Positions 1-7,826 of a DNA stretch of 64,000 bases are shown piece after piece. How positions within the stretch are numbered: the stretch's first letter is position 1; each line of letters begins with the position of its first letter. The stretch covers positions 1,364,001 to 1,428,000 of the forward strand of contig JBAGRR010000001.1 of assembly GCA_036924835.1 (NCBI GenBank). The letters run 5' to 3'. The notes beneath the pieces are model-generated. The model saw only the letters and a program-made list of their open reading frames with translations. It was not told where the DNA came from and did no database searches. Source of the DNA: Nitrobacteraceae bacterium AZCC 1564. Its GTDB lineage: Bacteria > Pseudomonadota > Alphaproteobacteria > Rhizobiales > Xanthobacteraceae. The position numbers were made by a program, and so were the translations under genes.

Positions 1-93
1 GTTAGCGGCCTTCAACAAAGCCTGCGCTTCGATCTCTCGAGGAGATGCTGTTGTTTGAGCAGTACGCGCGTAGGCCTGAGCGGCGTTAGACAT
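1..93 (-). CDS. flaF: flagellar biosynthesis regulator FlaF (partial, N-terminal 31 residues)
   Basis: Reading the minus strand from an ATG at 93 gives MSNAAQAYARTA followed by a stretch ending at the window edge; this is the conserved N-terminus of FlaF. FlaF acts with FlbT to set flagellin synthesis in alphaproteobacteria and is needed for flagellin translation or secretion in Caulobacter. A Shine-Dalgarno-like GAGGTGAGG lies just before the ATG and overlaps the (frame-corrected) end of flbT, so the two are translationally linked. Only the first 31 codons are in the window, so completeness cannot be judged. Confidence 0.82.
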   Translation of the reverse strand, partial: MSNAAQAYARTAQTTASPREIEAQALLKAAN

Positions 94-96
94 TCC

Positions 97-476
97 TCAC
101 CTCAACAAATACGCTTCTTCACGCTTCATCAGTTTCCTGATGTCCTTAGGGCTTTGTAAAGAGCACCGCTTAAAATGTGGTTACTCGCGGCCTCGATGTC
201 AGGACGAGAACTCGGCACAGCCTCCAGAAAATCTTTCACAAATCCAAGATAAAGATCCTGATACTTCGGAATATCATTCTCGAGATACATCTGCTGCACA
301 CACAAATAGATGCGCTTTGCCGGCGTATTTGCAGTTTCAGCGGTGAGAATATCCTTCTCGCGCATGATGGGCTCATCGCCATCAATCAAAAACGATGTGC
401 GCATATCCGAATTGGTGATCACGCTCTGGCCGATCACGATCCGTTCAAAAGGTTTTAGTTCAACACGAAGGGCCAC
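97..476 (-). CDS. flbT: flagellin translation regulator FlbT, copy 1 (C-terminus frameshifted)
   Basis: FlbT binds the 5' leader of flagellin mRNA and represses its translation in Caulobacter. The GTG at 476 is preferred as start: it is preceded by GGAG at good spacing and gives VALRVELKPFER, matching the MALKVELKPHEK start of the second FlbT at 5779; an ATG at 488 is possible but has a weak ribosome site. As written, the frame ends at 129 with KALRTSGN. Another frame reads KDIRKLMKREEAYLLR and stops at 97-99, aligning with KEARKLIAYEEQ of copy 2. A single base therefore seems to be missing near 145-150. The corrected gene would end just before flaF, the usual flbT-flaF order. It is either a recent frameshift or a base-call error. 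Confidence 0.85.
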
Positions 477-557
477 GGCTCGCTCCATTCTTGAAGGTTG
501 CGCGTCTGATCAACCGATCATGACAATGATAGTTCAACGAACCACAAATTGAATCGA

Positions 558-577
558 AACGACTGCATGCAGTCGTT
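558..577. repeat. 20-bp perfect palindrome upstream of flbT
   Basis: The sequence AACGACTGCATGCAGTCGTT is self-complementary over all 20 bases, centred at 567/568, about 80 bp upstream of the flbT start. It has no U-run, so it does not look like a terminator. A dimeric-regulator operator is a possible reading, but nothing else supports it. Confidence 0.35.
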
Positions 578-680
578 CATTGTGTATGCGCATCAGGCAT
601 TGCACGCTGAAATCAAATAAAAAAATCAGCCGAGCATTTCTTACAAATCGAAACCACTTCGGTGAAAAATCTCGAAATTT

Positions 681-854
681 AGAGCATATTCGATTCTGAT
701 TGAATCAGAAGCGAACTCAATTTTTCTTCTGACGCGTTTTCCTTCACGCGAATGAGTGGAGCAGATTTGACGTTCGCACCCTGCTTGCCGCGACGTTATA
801 ATGCGAACGTTCAAATCGGACCACTAGGTACCCACTCCGCTCGAAAACGCTCTA
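681..854. repeat. rhizobial interspersed repeat, split by a nested palindrome
   Basis: The left part (681-752) contains the palindrome TTCTGATT-G-AATCAGAA at 694-710 and GACGCGTTTTCC at 731. The right part (828-854) contains GCTCGAAAACGCTC. GCGTTTTC (734-741) pairs with GAAAACGC (843-850). This resembles a roughly 100-bp repeat I recall from many Bradyrhizobium-type genomes, in which the two parts lie next to each other. Here they are separated by the CTAG-type palindrome at 753-827. The identity of the outer repeat is from memory; the pairing arms and the interruption are seen directly. Confidence 0.5.
753..827. repeat. CTAG-type palindrome, G/H family (single, degenerate)
   Basis: Left arm AGTGGAGCAGATTTGACGTT, right arm AACGTTCAAATCGGACCACTAG, loop of about 30 nt. 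The left arm resembles family H at 25606 and the right arm ends like family G at 25354. It lies inside another repeat (681-854), just downstream of the first flagellin on the minus strand. Confidence 0.65.
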
Positions 855-860
855 CTTCAA

Positions 861-892
861 GAAAAAGCGGCGGGGCTTTTGGCCCCGCCGCT
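861..892 (-). terminator. rho-independent terminator of flagellin 1
   Basis: An 11-bp GC-rich stem, AGCGGCGGGGC (866-876) with GCCCCGCCGCT (882-892), has a 5-nt loop. On the minus strand it is followed by a T-run (complement of AAAAA at 862-866). It lies about 25 bp past the flagellin stop. Confidence 0.9.
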
Positions 893-917
893 GTTGTCAT
901 CATCCGTGCCCGTCCGA

Positions 918-3065
918 TTATCGGAGCAGCTGCAGCACGCTCTGCTGCGACTGGTTGGCGAGCGCGAGGGCCGAGACCGCGATCGATTGACGGGTTGCAA
1001 GCGCCTGGCTGTTCGCCGCTTCCTCGTTGGTGTCGGCGATCGTCAGGTTCGACGAACCGGTCTGCAGCACGTTGATCAGATTCTTCGAGAAGTCCTGGCG
1101 AAGCTGCACGATCGAGAGGTTCGAACCAAGCGTCGATGCCTGCGAGCGCAGATAGCTGCTAGCCGTCTGCAGCGACTTAATGATGCTCTGGGTCGACTTG
1201 TTGTCGATGAAGTCAGTGCCGACCGTCAGTGCGCCAAGGCCGAGACCCGCAGGATCGAGCGCGACGCCAACGACGTTCAGCGAGGACGTGCCCGTCTCGT
1301 TGAACACCAGCTTGAGCTGATCACCCTGCAGCAGGTTCACACCATTGAACGATGCATCCTGCGCCGTAGTGCGGATCTGATCGATGATGTTATTGTACTG
1401 CGCGACAAAGTTCGCACGGGTTGCCTGCGAATCCGGGTCGGCAAGAGGTTGGTTCGCTACCACACCACTAAAAATGCCGCCTGGAGCAGCTGCTGTGCCA
1501 CCGAACGCGATAGGAGTACCGCCCGGGGTAGCCTGGCCGATCGTGTAAGACGCGGCGTCGTTGCTGGTGGTGATCGTCAGCTTGCCGTCGGTCGACAGCG
1601 AAGCCTGCAGATTGTTGGTGGCAAGAACCGCGTTGAGTTCATAGAGGTCCTTGACCTGGCCCGCGCCGCTGCCGCCAGCGCCGAAGATGATATTGAGCGG
1701 TGGACCACCTGCCGTCGAGGCAATGGTGAGGGTCTTGCCTTCGAGCTGCGGAGGTGCGCCAGGCGTGCGAGCCTGGGTGGTGACCCACGTCTGAGGTGGG
1801 GTTGGGCCGGGTACGCCAGTTGCCGGTGCCGGTACGCCGCTCAGACCTAGGGCCTGGGCTGCGGCCAGGTTCGAGGTGACGATCTTCAGATCGGAGCCGG
1901 TGCCGGTATGGATCTCCACCTGATTAGAGGCGTTCACCTTGGAGCCGGAACCACCGCTCAAGCCGTCGATCTTCGCAAGTAGCGTGTCCACATCGTCATG
2001 GATGCTGATCTCATTGGCGCTGGTCGCCGGCCCCTCCACGAAGGTCAGGGTGTGAGCTGCATCGGTGCCGTTGATCTTCATCGTATCACCGACCTTGAAG
2101 CCGGCGGTCAACGCACCAGCGGCATCACCACCTTCCGGCGTGCCGCTCAGCTTGGTTGCTCCCGTAAGAGTTCCAGGCGTCGGTGCACCGCCGCCGCGCT
2201 TTACACCAGTTGTGATTGCAGCAGCCGAAAGGCCAAAAATGTTGGCGAGCGGGCTGTTGGTGCCATCCGCGAGGGTGATGTCAGCCTTCACGCCGGTGTG
2301 AAGATCGAGCTGGCCGCCCGTCATCGTCGACGCATCGGCCGGGTTGTCGTTGCCGGTGATTTTGTCGATCGTATGCAGCAGATCATCAAGGGTCTGATCA
2401 ACACCGATGGCCCAGTTGCCATTGGCGTCCTCTGATGCCACGCCGTTGATGGCGAAGGTGATCGTTTTGCCGTTGACGGTGAAGGAGTCGCCCGGAGCTG
2501 GAACCTTTGCTGTGGTGCCGCCGGTCGTTAGCTGCGAGATCAGGGTCGCACCGGTTGCGTTAACACCGGGAGCTGGGGCCGTCACCAGAGGGCCGCCAAG
2601 GGCCGTATTGGCGGTTGTGAAGATGGCGGTGTTCGTGACGTCGGCAGCGCCACCCACATAGGTCGCGTCGGTCGCCGGCCCCGGCGAGCCAAGCAGATTG
2701 TCGGCGGTCGCGCCGGGGATCGCGACGCTCGTCACCGAGGACTTCTTGGTATAGCCGACTGGCGTCTGAAGCGCCTGGTTGGCGACCGACTTCGCGGTGT
2801 CGATGAGCTTCTGCAGCGAGGTGATGCCGGTATTCGCGGCCTGCAGGATCTGCACGCCATTGCCGACGCCGTCGAGCAGCGCATTGATGTCACCGGCGCG
2901 GGAGTCGAGGGACTGCGCCGTGAAGAAGTTCGTGGGGTTATCGAGTGCCGAGTTCACCTTCTTGCCGGTGGCAAGACGCGTTTGCGTGGTTGCAAGAAGC
3001 TCCGCAGTCGACTGAAGCGACAGCAGGTTCTGGCGAACCGATGCGGAGAGAACGATATCGGACAT
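918..3065 (-). CDS. fliC: flagellin 1 (long, about 715 residues)
   Basis: Structural subunit of the flagellar filament, exported by the flagellar type III system. The start at 3065 gives MSDIVLSASVRQNLLSLQ, the conserved D0/D1 start, with AAGGAAGG upstream; an in-frame ATG at 3110 would add 15 residues not seen in the paralogue. N- and C-terminal coiled domains (about 1-130 and 600-715, ending ANQSQQSVLQLLR) are nearly the same as in flagellin 2. The middle holds three divergent beta-rich modules of the type GDSFTVNGKTITF...LLHTIDKITGN...LHTG, like the DUF1522/flagellin-IN-type inserts of Rhizobiales. The length matches the thick (subpolar) flagellins of Bradyrhizobium rather than the short lateral ones. 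It lies downstream of flagellin 2 but has its own leader after two hairpins. Confidence 0.93.
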   Translation of the reverse strand: MSDIVLSASVRQNLLSLQSTAELLATTQTRLATGKKVNSALDNPTNFFTAQSLDSRAGDINALLDGVGNGVQILQAANTGITSLQKLIDTAKSVANQALQTPVGYTKKSSVTSVAIPGATADNLLGSPGPATDATYVGGAADVTNTAIFTTANTALGGPLVTAPAPGVNATGATLISQLTTGGTTAKVPAPGDSFTVNGKTITFAINGVASEDANGNWAIGVDQTLDDLLHTIDKITGNDNPADASTMTGGQLDLHTGVKADITLADGTNSPLANIFGLSAAAITTGVKRGGGAPTPGTLTGATKLSGTPEGGDAAGALTAGFKVGDTMKINGTDAAHTLTFVEGPATSANEISIHDDVDTLLAKIDGLSGGSGSKVNASNQVEIHTGTGSDLKIVTSNLAAAQALGLSGVPAPATGVPGPTPPQTWVTTQARTPGAPPQLEGKTLTIASTAGGPPLNIIFGAGGSGAGQVKDLYELNAVLATNNLQASLSTDGKLTITTSNDAASYTIGQATPGGTPIAFGGTAAAPGGIFSGVVANQPLADPDSQATRANFVAQYNNIIDQIRTTAQDASFNGVNLLQGDQLKLVFNETGTSSLNVVGVALDPAGLGLGALTVGTDFIDNKSTQSIIKSLQTASSYLRSQASTLGSNLSIVQLRQDFSKNLINVLQTGSSNLTIADTNEEAANSQALATRQSIAVSALALANQSQQSVLQLLR

Positions 3066-3224
3066 TTTTGACCTTCCTTGATTGACGGCTGCCGGTTGCC
3101 AGTTCGGCACTTGGAGAGCGGTGTCTTCTCTCCCGGTATAGAAGGCCGGATTTAAATTATGGTTAAGCGGGGCTTAAATTTTATCCTTAAGGATCCCCTA
3201 ATTCCCGCTTAAGTCCTTGAAATG

Positions 3225-3247
3225 AAAAAGGCGCCCGCTTGGGCGCC
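3225..3247 (-). terminator. second hairpin of a tandem terminator after flagellin 2
   Basis: Stem GGCGCCC (230-236 of the 3 kb block) with GGGCGCC, 4-nt loop, followed on the minus strand by CTTTTT. It lies downstream of the stronger hairpin at 3273-3303. Confidence 0.6.
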
Positions 3248-3272
3248 AAATTGCCAAAGAAATTTTTGGAAC

Positions 3273-3303
3273 AAAAAAAGTGGCGGAGCCGAAGCCCCGC
3301 CAC
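3273..3303 (-). terminator. rho-independent terminator of flagellin 2
   Basis: Stem GTGGCGGAGC with GCCCCGCCAC (one mismatch), 4-nt loop, then a run of seven T on the minus strand (AAAAAAA at 3273-3279). It separates the two flagellin transcripts. Confidence 0.85.
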
Positions 3304-3329
3304 CTGTTCCGCCACGTGTTGTCGAGAGA

Positions 3330-5489
3330 TCAGCGCAGGAGCTGAAGAACGCTCTGCTGCGACTGGTTGGCCAGAGCGAGCGCGGACACCGCGATCGACT
3401 GGCGGGTGGACAGCGCCTGGCTGTTCGCCGCTTCCTCGTTGGTGTCAGCGAGCGTCAGGCTCGATGCACCGGTCTGCAGCACGTTGATCAGGTTCTTGTT
3501 GAAGTCCTGGCGGATCTGGACGATCGACAGGTTCGAACCGAGGGCCGACCCTTGAGCACGCAGCGAGGAGCTGGCGGTGCCGAGTGCGGTCAGGACCTTG
3601 TTGGTTGCGTCGTTGTCGACGAAGTCAGTTCCGACCGTGAGGCTGCCGAGACCCAAACCAGCTGGGTTGAAGTTCACGCCAGTGATGCTGAGCGTGGACT
3701 TGCCCGTTTCGTTGAAGGTCATCATCAGCTGATCGCCCGCCAGCAGGTTGACGCCGTTGAACGAAGCGTCCTGAGCCGTCGTGCGGATCTGGTCGATGAC
3801 GTTGTTGTACTGCGTCACCAGGCTCGCACGGGTCGACTGAGCAACCGGATCGAGAACCGGGTCGTTGGCCTTCAGCGGATTCTTGCCGTCAGAAAACACG
3901 CCGCCGACTGCCGCCGCCGTGCCACCGATCGCACCGATCTTGGCCGAAGCCGAGTCGTTCGACGTGGTGATGGTCAGCTTGCCGTCGGTCGACAACGAAG
4001 CCTGCAGGTTGTTGGCTGCAAGAACGTTGTTGAGGTCGTTCAGCGACTTGACCTGACCTGCGCCGGAACCGCCCTTACCGAAGATGATGTTCAGCGGCGA
4101 ACCACCAGCGGTGGCAGCGATGGTCAGGGTCTTGCCTTCGAGCGCGGGAGGCGTACCAGCGCCGCGAGCAAAGGTGGTGACGAGCACCTGCGGGGTCGGG
4201 GTCGGAGTGCTGTTGGGGTTCGTCGGAGCAACCGCCGTACCGGTGAGACCAAGAGCCTGCGCCGCCTTGAGGTTCGAGCTCGTGATCGAGAGATCGGAAG
4301 CGGTGCCCGTGTGGATCTCGACGTGGGCCGGCACTGGAGGCGGGCCAGCAACAGCTGCAACCACCTTGGAGCCCGTGCCACCGGTCAGACCGTCGATCTT
4401 CTTGAGCAGGTTATCAACGGTGTCATTGATGCTGATCTCGTTGGCGCCGTTCGCCGTACCGCTCACGAATTTCAGGGTGTGAGCAGCATCGGTGCCGTTG
4501 ATCTGCAGCGTGTCGCCAGCCTGGAAGCCAACGCTCAAAGCGCCGTTCGCACCGCCACCTGCCGCCGGAGTGCTTAGCAGGGTGCCGCCAGCCAACGTTC
4601 CAGCCGTCTGCACGCCACCACCGCGCTTCACGCCCGTGGTGATTTCAGCAGCCGTCATGCCAAAGATCGAGGCAAGCGGGGTGTTGGTGCCGTCCGCCAG
4701 GGTGACATCAGCATCGGTACCACTGTGCAGCGTGATCACGCCGGTGGCGCTGTTGATCGACGACGCGGTGCCTTTGTTGCCGGTGATCTTGTCGATCGTG
4801 GCAAGCACATCGCCGATCGTCGAATCAAGACCGATGGCCCAGTCGCCATTCGCGTCCTGCGTTGGCACGCCGTTCGCACCGAAGGTGATCGTTTTGCCGT
4901 TAACGGTGAAGGAGTCGCCCGCAGCCGGTGCCTTGGCAACGCCAGCGCCGTCGGTCAGATCGCTCAGCTTGGTCGAAGCGTTCGCGAAACCGCCAGCTGA
5001 GCCGACATTGAGCACGCCGCCAAAAACCACGTTGGCGTCGGTGTAGGCCGCAGTATTGGTCACGGAAGCAGCGCCGCCCGCGTAGGTCGCATCGACCGGA
5101 GCACCTTCGGTGCCGAGCAGGTTGTCAGCGGTCGCGCCATTGATCGCGATGCTGGTGACCGAGGACTTCTGCGAGTAACCAACGGTCGCCTGCAGAGCCT
5201 GGTTGGCGATCGACTTCGCGGTGTCGATCAGCTTCTGGAGCGAGGTGATGCCTTGGTTGGCAGCCTGCAGAACCTGCACGCCGTTGCCGATACCATCCAG
5301 AAGGTTGTTGATGTCGGAAGCGCGCGAGTTGAGGGACTGCGCCGTGAAGTAGTTCGTCGGATTGTCGAGAGCGGAGTTGACCTTGTTGCCGGTGGCAAGG
5401 CGGGTCTGCGTGGTCGCGAGAAGATCTGCAGTGCCCTGGAGCGAGAGCAGGTTCTGACGAACCGACGCGGAGAGAACGATACCTGACAT
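3330..5489 (-). CDS. fliC: flagellin 2 (long, 719 residues)
   Basis: Second filament subunit, a tandem paralogue of flagellin 1. It starts MSGIVLSASVRQNLLSLQ at 5489 with AAAGG upstream and ends ANQSQQSVLQLLR. The conserved ends agree almost residue for residue with flagellin 1, while the central 450 residues are more divergent, as expected for the surface-exposed D2/D3 part. Three copies of the NGKTITF...IDKITGN...LHSGT-type module can be followed through the middle, the last ending before SLSTDGKLTITTSND. A divergent flbT (5779) lies upstream. The roughly 290-bp gap should hold promoters for both genes, but I could not see a convincing sigma-54 or sigma-28 box. Confidence 0.93.
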   Translation of the reverse strand: MSGIVLSASVRQNLLSLQGTADLLATTQTRLATGNKVNSALDNPTNYFTAQSLNSRASDINNLLDGIGNGVQVLQAANQGITSLQKLIDTAKSIANQALQATVGYSQKSSVTSIAINGATADNLLGTEGAPVDATYAGGAASVTNTAAYTDANVVFGGVLNVGSAGGFANASTKLSDLTDGAGVAKAPAAGDSFTVNGKTITFGANGVPTQDANGDWAIGLDSTIGDVLATIDKITGNKGTASSINSATGVITLHSGTDADVTLADGTNTPLASIFGMTAAEITTGVKRGGGVQTAGTLAGGTLLSTPAAGGGANGALSVGFQAGDTLQINGTDAAHTLKFVSGTANGANEISINDTVDNLLKKIDGLTGGTGSKVVAAVAGPPPVPAHVEIHTGTASDLSITSSNLKAAQALGLTGTAVAPTNPNSTPTPTPQVLVTTFARGAGTPPALEGKTLTIAATAGGSPLNIIFGKGGSGAGQVKSLNDLNNVLAANNLQASLSTDGKLTITTSNDSASAKIGAIGGTAAAVGGVFSDGKNPLKANDPVLDPVAQSTRASLVTQYNNVIDQIRTTAQDASFNGVNLLAGDQLMMTFNETGKSTLSITGVNFNPAGLGLGSLTVGTDFVDNDATNKVLTALGTASSSLRAQGSALGSNLSIVQIRQDFNKNLINVLQTGASSLTLADTNEEAANSQALSTRQSIAVSALALANQSQQSVLQLLR

Positions 5490-5778
5490 TGAAACATACC
5501 TTTCTGGTGTGAACGCAACTGTACAGTTTGACCCTGATATTCAATCAGCGGTCGGGATGCAGAATGGCTGGAACCCTCTAAGAACCTCTAAACGGGAACC
5601 ATCGAGTTATTCGGATAAAAGCAATTCAAAAGCACACGACACCGTTGAAATTGCTGCGAAATCCGGAATCGTCTGCATTTCGCTGGTCGATTTTGTTTAC
5701 CCGCTGTTAACCATGTTCGGGAAGGATCGCGCCGAAAGCGTCGAAGCACTGCAACCAATCGCACGCTGGGAGACAGAG

Positions 5779-6192
5779 ATGGCGTTGAAAGTCGAACTCA
5801 AGCCGCACGAAAAGATCATTGTCGGGTCTTGCGTGATCACGAATACCGATCAGCGCGCAAAACTACTTATCGAAGGTGATAAATTGCCGATCCTGCGTGA
5901 AAAGGACATTCTCACACCCGCAACAGCCAACACCCCGGCCAAGCTGATCTATCTGGCGGTGCAGCTCATGTACATTTCCGACGATCCGCAAGAACACCAT
6001 CCGGTCTATTTCGACCTGATGCGCGATATCCTCATCGTGTCGCCCGGCTCGGCCGACATCATCCAGGACATCAACAATCACATCCTTGGCGGCGACTACT
6101 ACAAGGCGCTGAAGGAAGCCCGCAAGCTGATCGCTTATGAAGAGCAGACGCTTGCAGCGCTCAAGGAAGCGGCGGAAAACCGCGCAGCCTGA
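5779..6192 (+). CDS. flbT: flagellin translation regulator FlbT, copy 2 (intact)
   Basis: A 137-residue FlbT: MALKVELKPHEKIIVG start, central LREKDILTPATANTPAK, then NNHILGGDYYKALKEARKLIAYEE. The reading frame is open from 5509, but the family begins at the ATG at 5779, which is preceded by GAGACAGAG; the 90 upstream codons show no similarity and are taken as leader. FlbT represses flagellin mRNA translation or stability in Caulobacter. This copy is transcribed away from flagellin 2 and has no flaF next to it, unlike copy 1. Because copy 1 carries a frameshift, this may be the only functional FlbT of the region. Confidence 0.92.
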   Translation: MALKVELKPHEKIIVGSCVITNTDQRAKLLIEGDKLPILREKDILTPATANTPAKLIYLAVQLMYISDDPQEHHPVYFDLMRDILIVSPGSADIIQDINNHILGGDYYKALKEARKLIAYEEQTLAALKEAAENRAA

Positions 6193-6245
6193 TACGCCGC
6201 GTTTCGCGCGACCTGCGAATCCAAGCCAAAAACAACGCCAAAACC

Positions 6246-6276
6246 AAAAAAGGGCTTCCGTGAGGAAGCCCTTTTC
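6246..6276. terminator. bidirectional terminator between flbT copy 2 and flgL
   Basis: Stem AAAAGGGCTTCC (6248-6259) with GGAAGCCCTTTT (6264-6275), loop GTGA. T-runs occur on both strands, fitting the convergent genes on either side. Confidence 0.88.
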
Positions 6277-6298
6277 GTTTGAACGCTTACTAATACTA

Positions 6299-7819
6299 CT
6301 ACGCAGGCGGCAGGAATTTGAGCAAGCTCATCTGATAAAGAGCTGACGTCGTTTGATAGGATGCCTGCAGGCTCGTCTGCAGCGCCATGATCTTGGCGGC
6401 GACCTCGTCGTCGTTGATGCCCTGGATGGAATCAAGCATCGACTGCGCGGTTGCTCCGATCTGGGTCTGCCGATCTTTCGCATTCTTGACCGCGACCTGC
6501 GCATTCGCGAAATCCGACTGGATGTTCTCGATGGATTGCTGGCCCGGGTGATCCGACAGGTTCGTAATGATGCGCGAGTTGAGCGACGTCAATTGATCGT
6601 TGGCGTTCGGGTTGTTCGCATCCGTCGTCACCGCAGCGTAAACCGCGACGTTCTTCAGTTGCGTCACGAACGCATCTTCGTTCGCGCGCGCGCCGTACTG
6701 AACCGAGATCGACGAGTCGATGCCGATCACGGCGGTGCCGCGCGCCGAGTCGTTCGGCCCCGTTGCCATTTCGCCGGTGTACCAGAACACGGTATCGGCA
6801 GGCGTGCCGTTGCGTAACGCGACCGGAGGATTGGTTGTGGTGTCGACACGCTGCGGCGGATTCGAACTGAAGAAGTTGTTCGATGCCGTCATGGCCGAGG
6901 CGGCAACCAGCGCTGTGTTCGCGAGCTTGCCGACCGCCGTATTAACCGCACCTTTCAGATTGGTGGCGGTCGCGGTGGTGTCCGCGCCAATCAGGAAGCT
7001 TCCTTCCGGTGGAGGATTGGTATTCGTGGCGGTGAGTTCGATCCGCTCGCTTGTCCCATCCGGCAGCTTGAAGGTGAACGTCACCTTCTCGCCCTCGTTC
7101 GGATTGGTCGCGCCAAGATCGATCGACATTTCTTGCCCCGCCGGAGGCGTTCCTGGCGCCGGAGGCGTGACCGTCGCGCCGGTCAGATTCGTGCTGATCG
7201 AATCCAGCTTGAGGCCGAACGGCGAACCCGCGGCATCCTCACCGATCGTAACCGACGTCGTCGTGGGTGACGTAATCGTCAGCCGGCCGAGACCGCTGGT
7301 GCCGTCAGCTATGCCGCGCTCGTAGATCATCTGCTTCAGACCGACCTGCGCGCCGCGGCCATTCATGATGACGTCAGCGGGCTCGGTCGAAGGCGTGTCA
7401 GTAGCACGTCCCGAAAACAGATAGCGGCCGGCGGCGGTTGTGTTCAGCAATGCGACCAGTTGCGAGAAAGACCCCTGCGCCGTTTTCTGACCGGGAGTCT
7501 GTCCGGTGCTGTCGAGCGTGAGCGTCGCACCTGTTGCCGCCTTCTTCACTTCGCTTCCGGCATCGCTGATACCTTGCAAAGAGAGATTCGCGACATTGAT
7601 GCGGGTGTTCAGCAAAGTGTCCGTGTCTGCATAGCTTGAGAGGGTCGCGAGCTGTGCGCGCAACCCTGTCGCCGTCGCCGCATTAAGGCCAAGGCCTGCA
7701 TAGGTGGTCGATTTCTTTCCGGACGCGAGTTGCTGCGTCAGGAGATCGAGCTGGTTCTTGATGTTGATGAGCCCAGCACTGAGATAGGAAGTGCGGCCGC
7801 TAACGCCATTGATTGTCAT
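6299..7819 (-). CDS. flgL: flagellar hook-filament junction protein FlgL (HAP3)
   Basis: FlgL joins the FlgK ring to the first flagellins at the hook-filament junction. The 506-residue product begins MTINGVSGRTSYLSAGL and has the flagellin-like D0/D1 ends (QLDLLTQQLASGKKSTTYAGLG near 25-45; coiled C-terminus ending ALYQMSLLKFLPP). The central domain is beta-rich and low in aromatics. It starts right behind flgK: the frame-corrected flgK stop is at 7827-7829, leaving 7 bp, so the genes are co-transcribed. Confidence 0.92.
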   Translation of the reverse strand: MTINGVSGRTSYLSAGLINIKNQLDLLTQQLASGKKSTTYAGLGLNAATATGLRAQLATLSSYADTDTLLNTRINVANLSLQGISDAGSEVKKAATGATLTLDSTGQTPGQKTAQGSFSQLVALLNTTAAGRYLFSGRATDTPSTEPADVIMNGRGAQVGLKQMIYERGIADGTSGLGRLTITSPTTTSVTIGEDAAGSPFGLKLDSISTNLTGATVTPPAPGTPPAGQEMSIDLGATNPNEGEKVTFTFKLPDGTSERIELTATNTNPPPEGSFLIGADTTATATNLKGAVNTAVGKLANTALVAASAMTASNNFFSSNPPQRVDTTTNPPVALRNGTPADTVFWYTGEMATGPNDSARGTAVIGIDSSISVQYGARANEDAFVTQLKNVAVYAAVTTDANNPNANDQLTSLNSRIITNLSDHPGQQSIENIQSDFANAQVAVKNAKDRQTQIGATAQSMLDSIQGINDDEVAAKIMALQTSLQASYQTTSALYQMSLLKFLPPA

Positions 7820-7826
7820 AAGAACC

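Noticed and set aside
879-1850. Long plus-strand open frames antisense to the flagellins (also 3222-4577)
   Set aside because: They follow from codon bias of the highly GC3 flagellin genes; Arg/Val-rich products without recognisable domains, and terminators are placed for the minus strand.
5509-5778. 90-residue N-terminal extension of flbT copy 2
   Set aside because: The family starts at the ATG at 5779; the extension lacks similarity to FlbT copy 1 and covers the expected divergent promoter region.
5490-5778. Sigma-54 promoter upstream of flagellin 2
   Set aside because: Only partial matches to the TGGCAC-N5-TTGC consensus, none with the GG and GC doublets at proper spacing.
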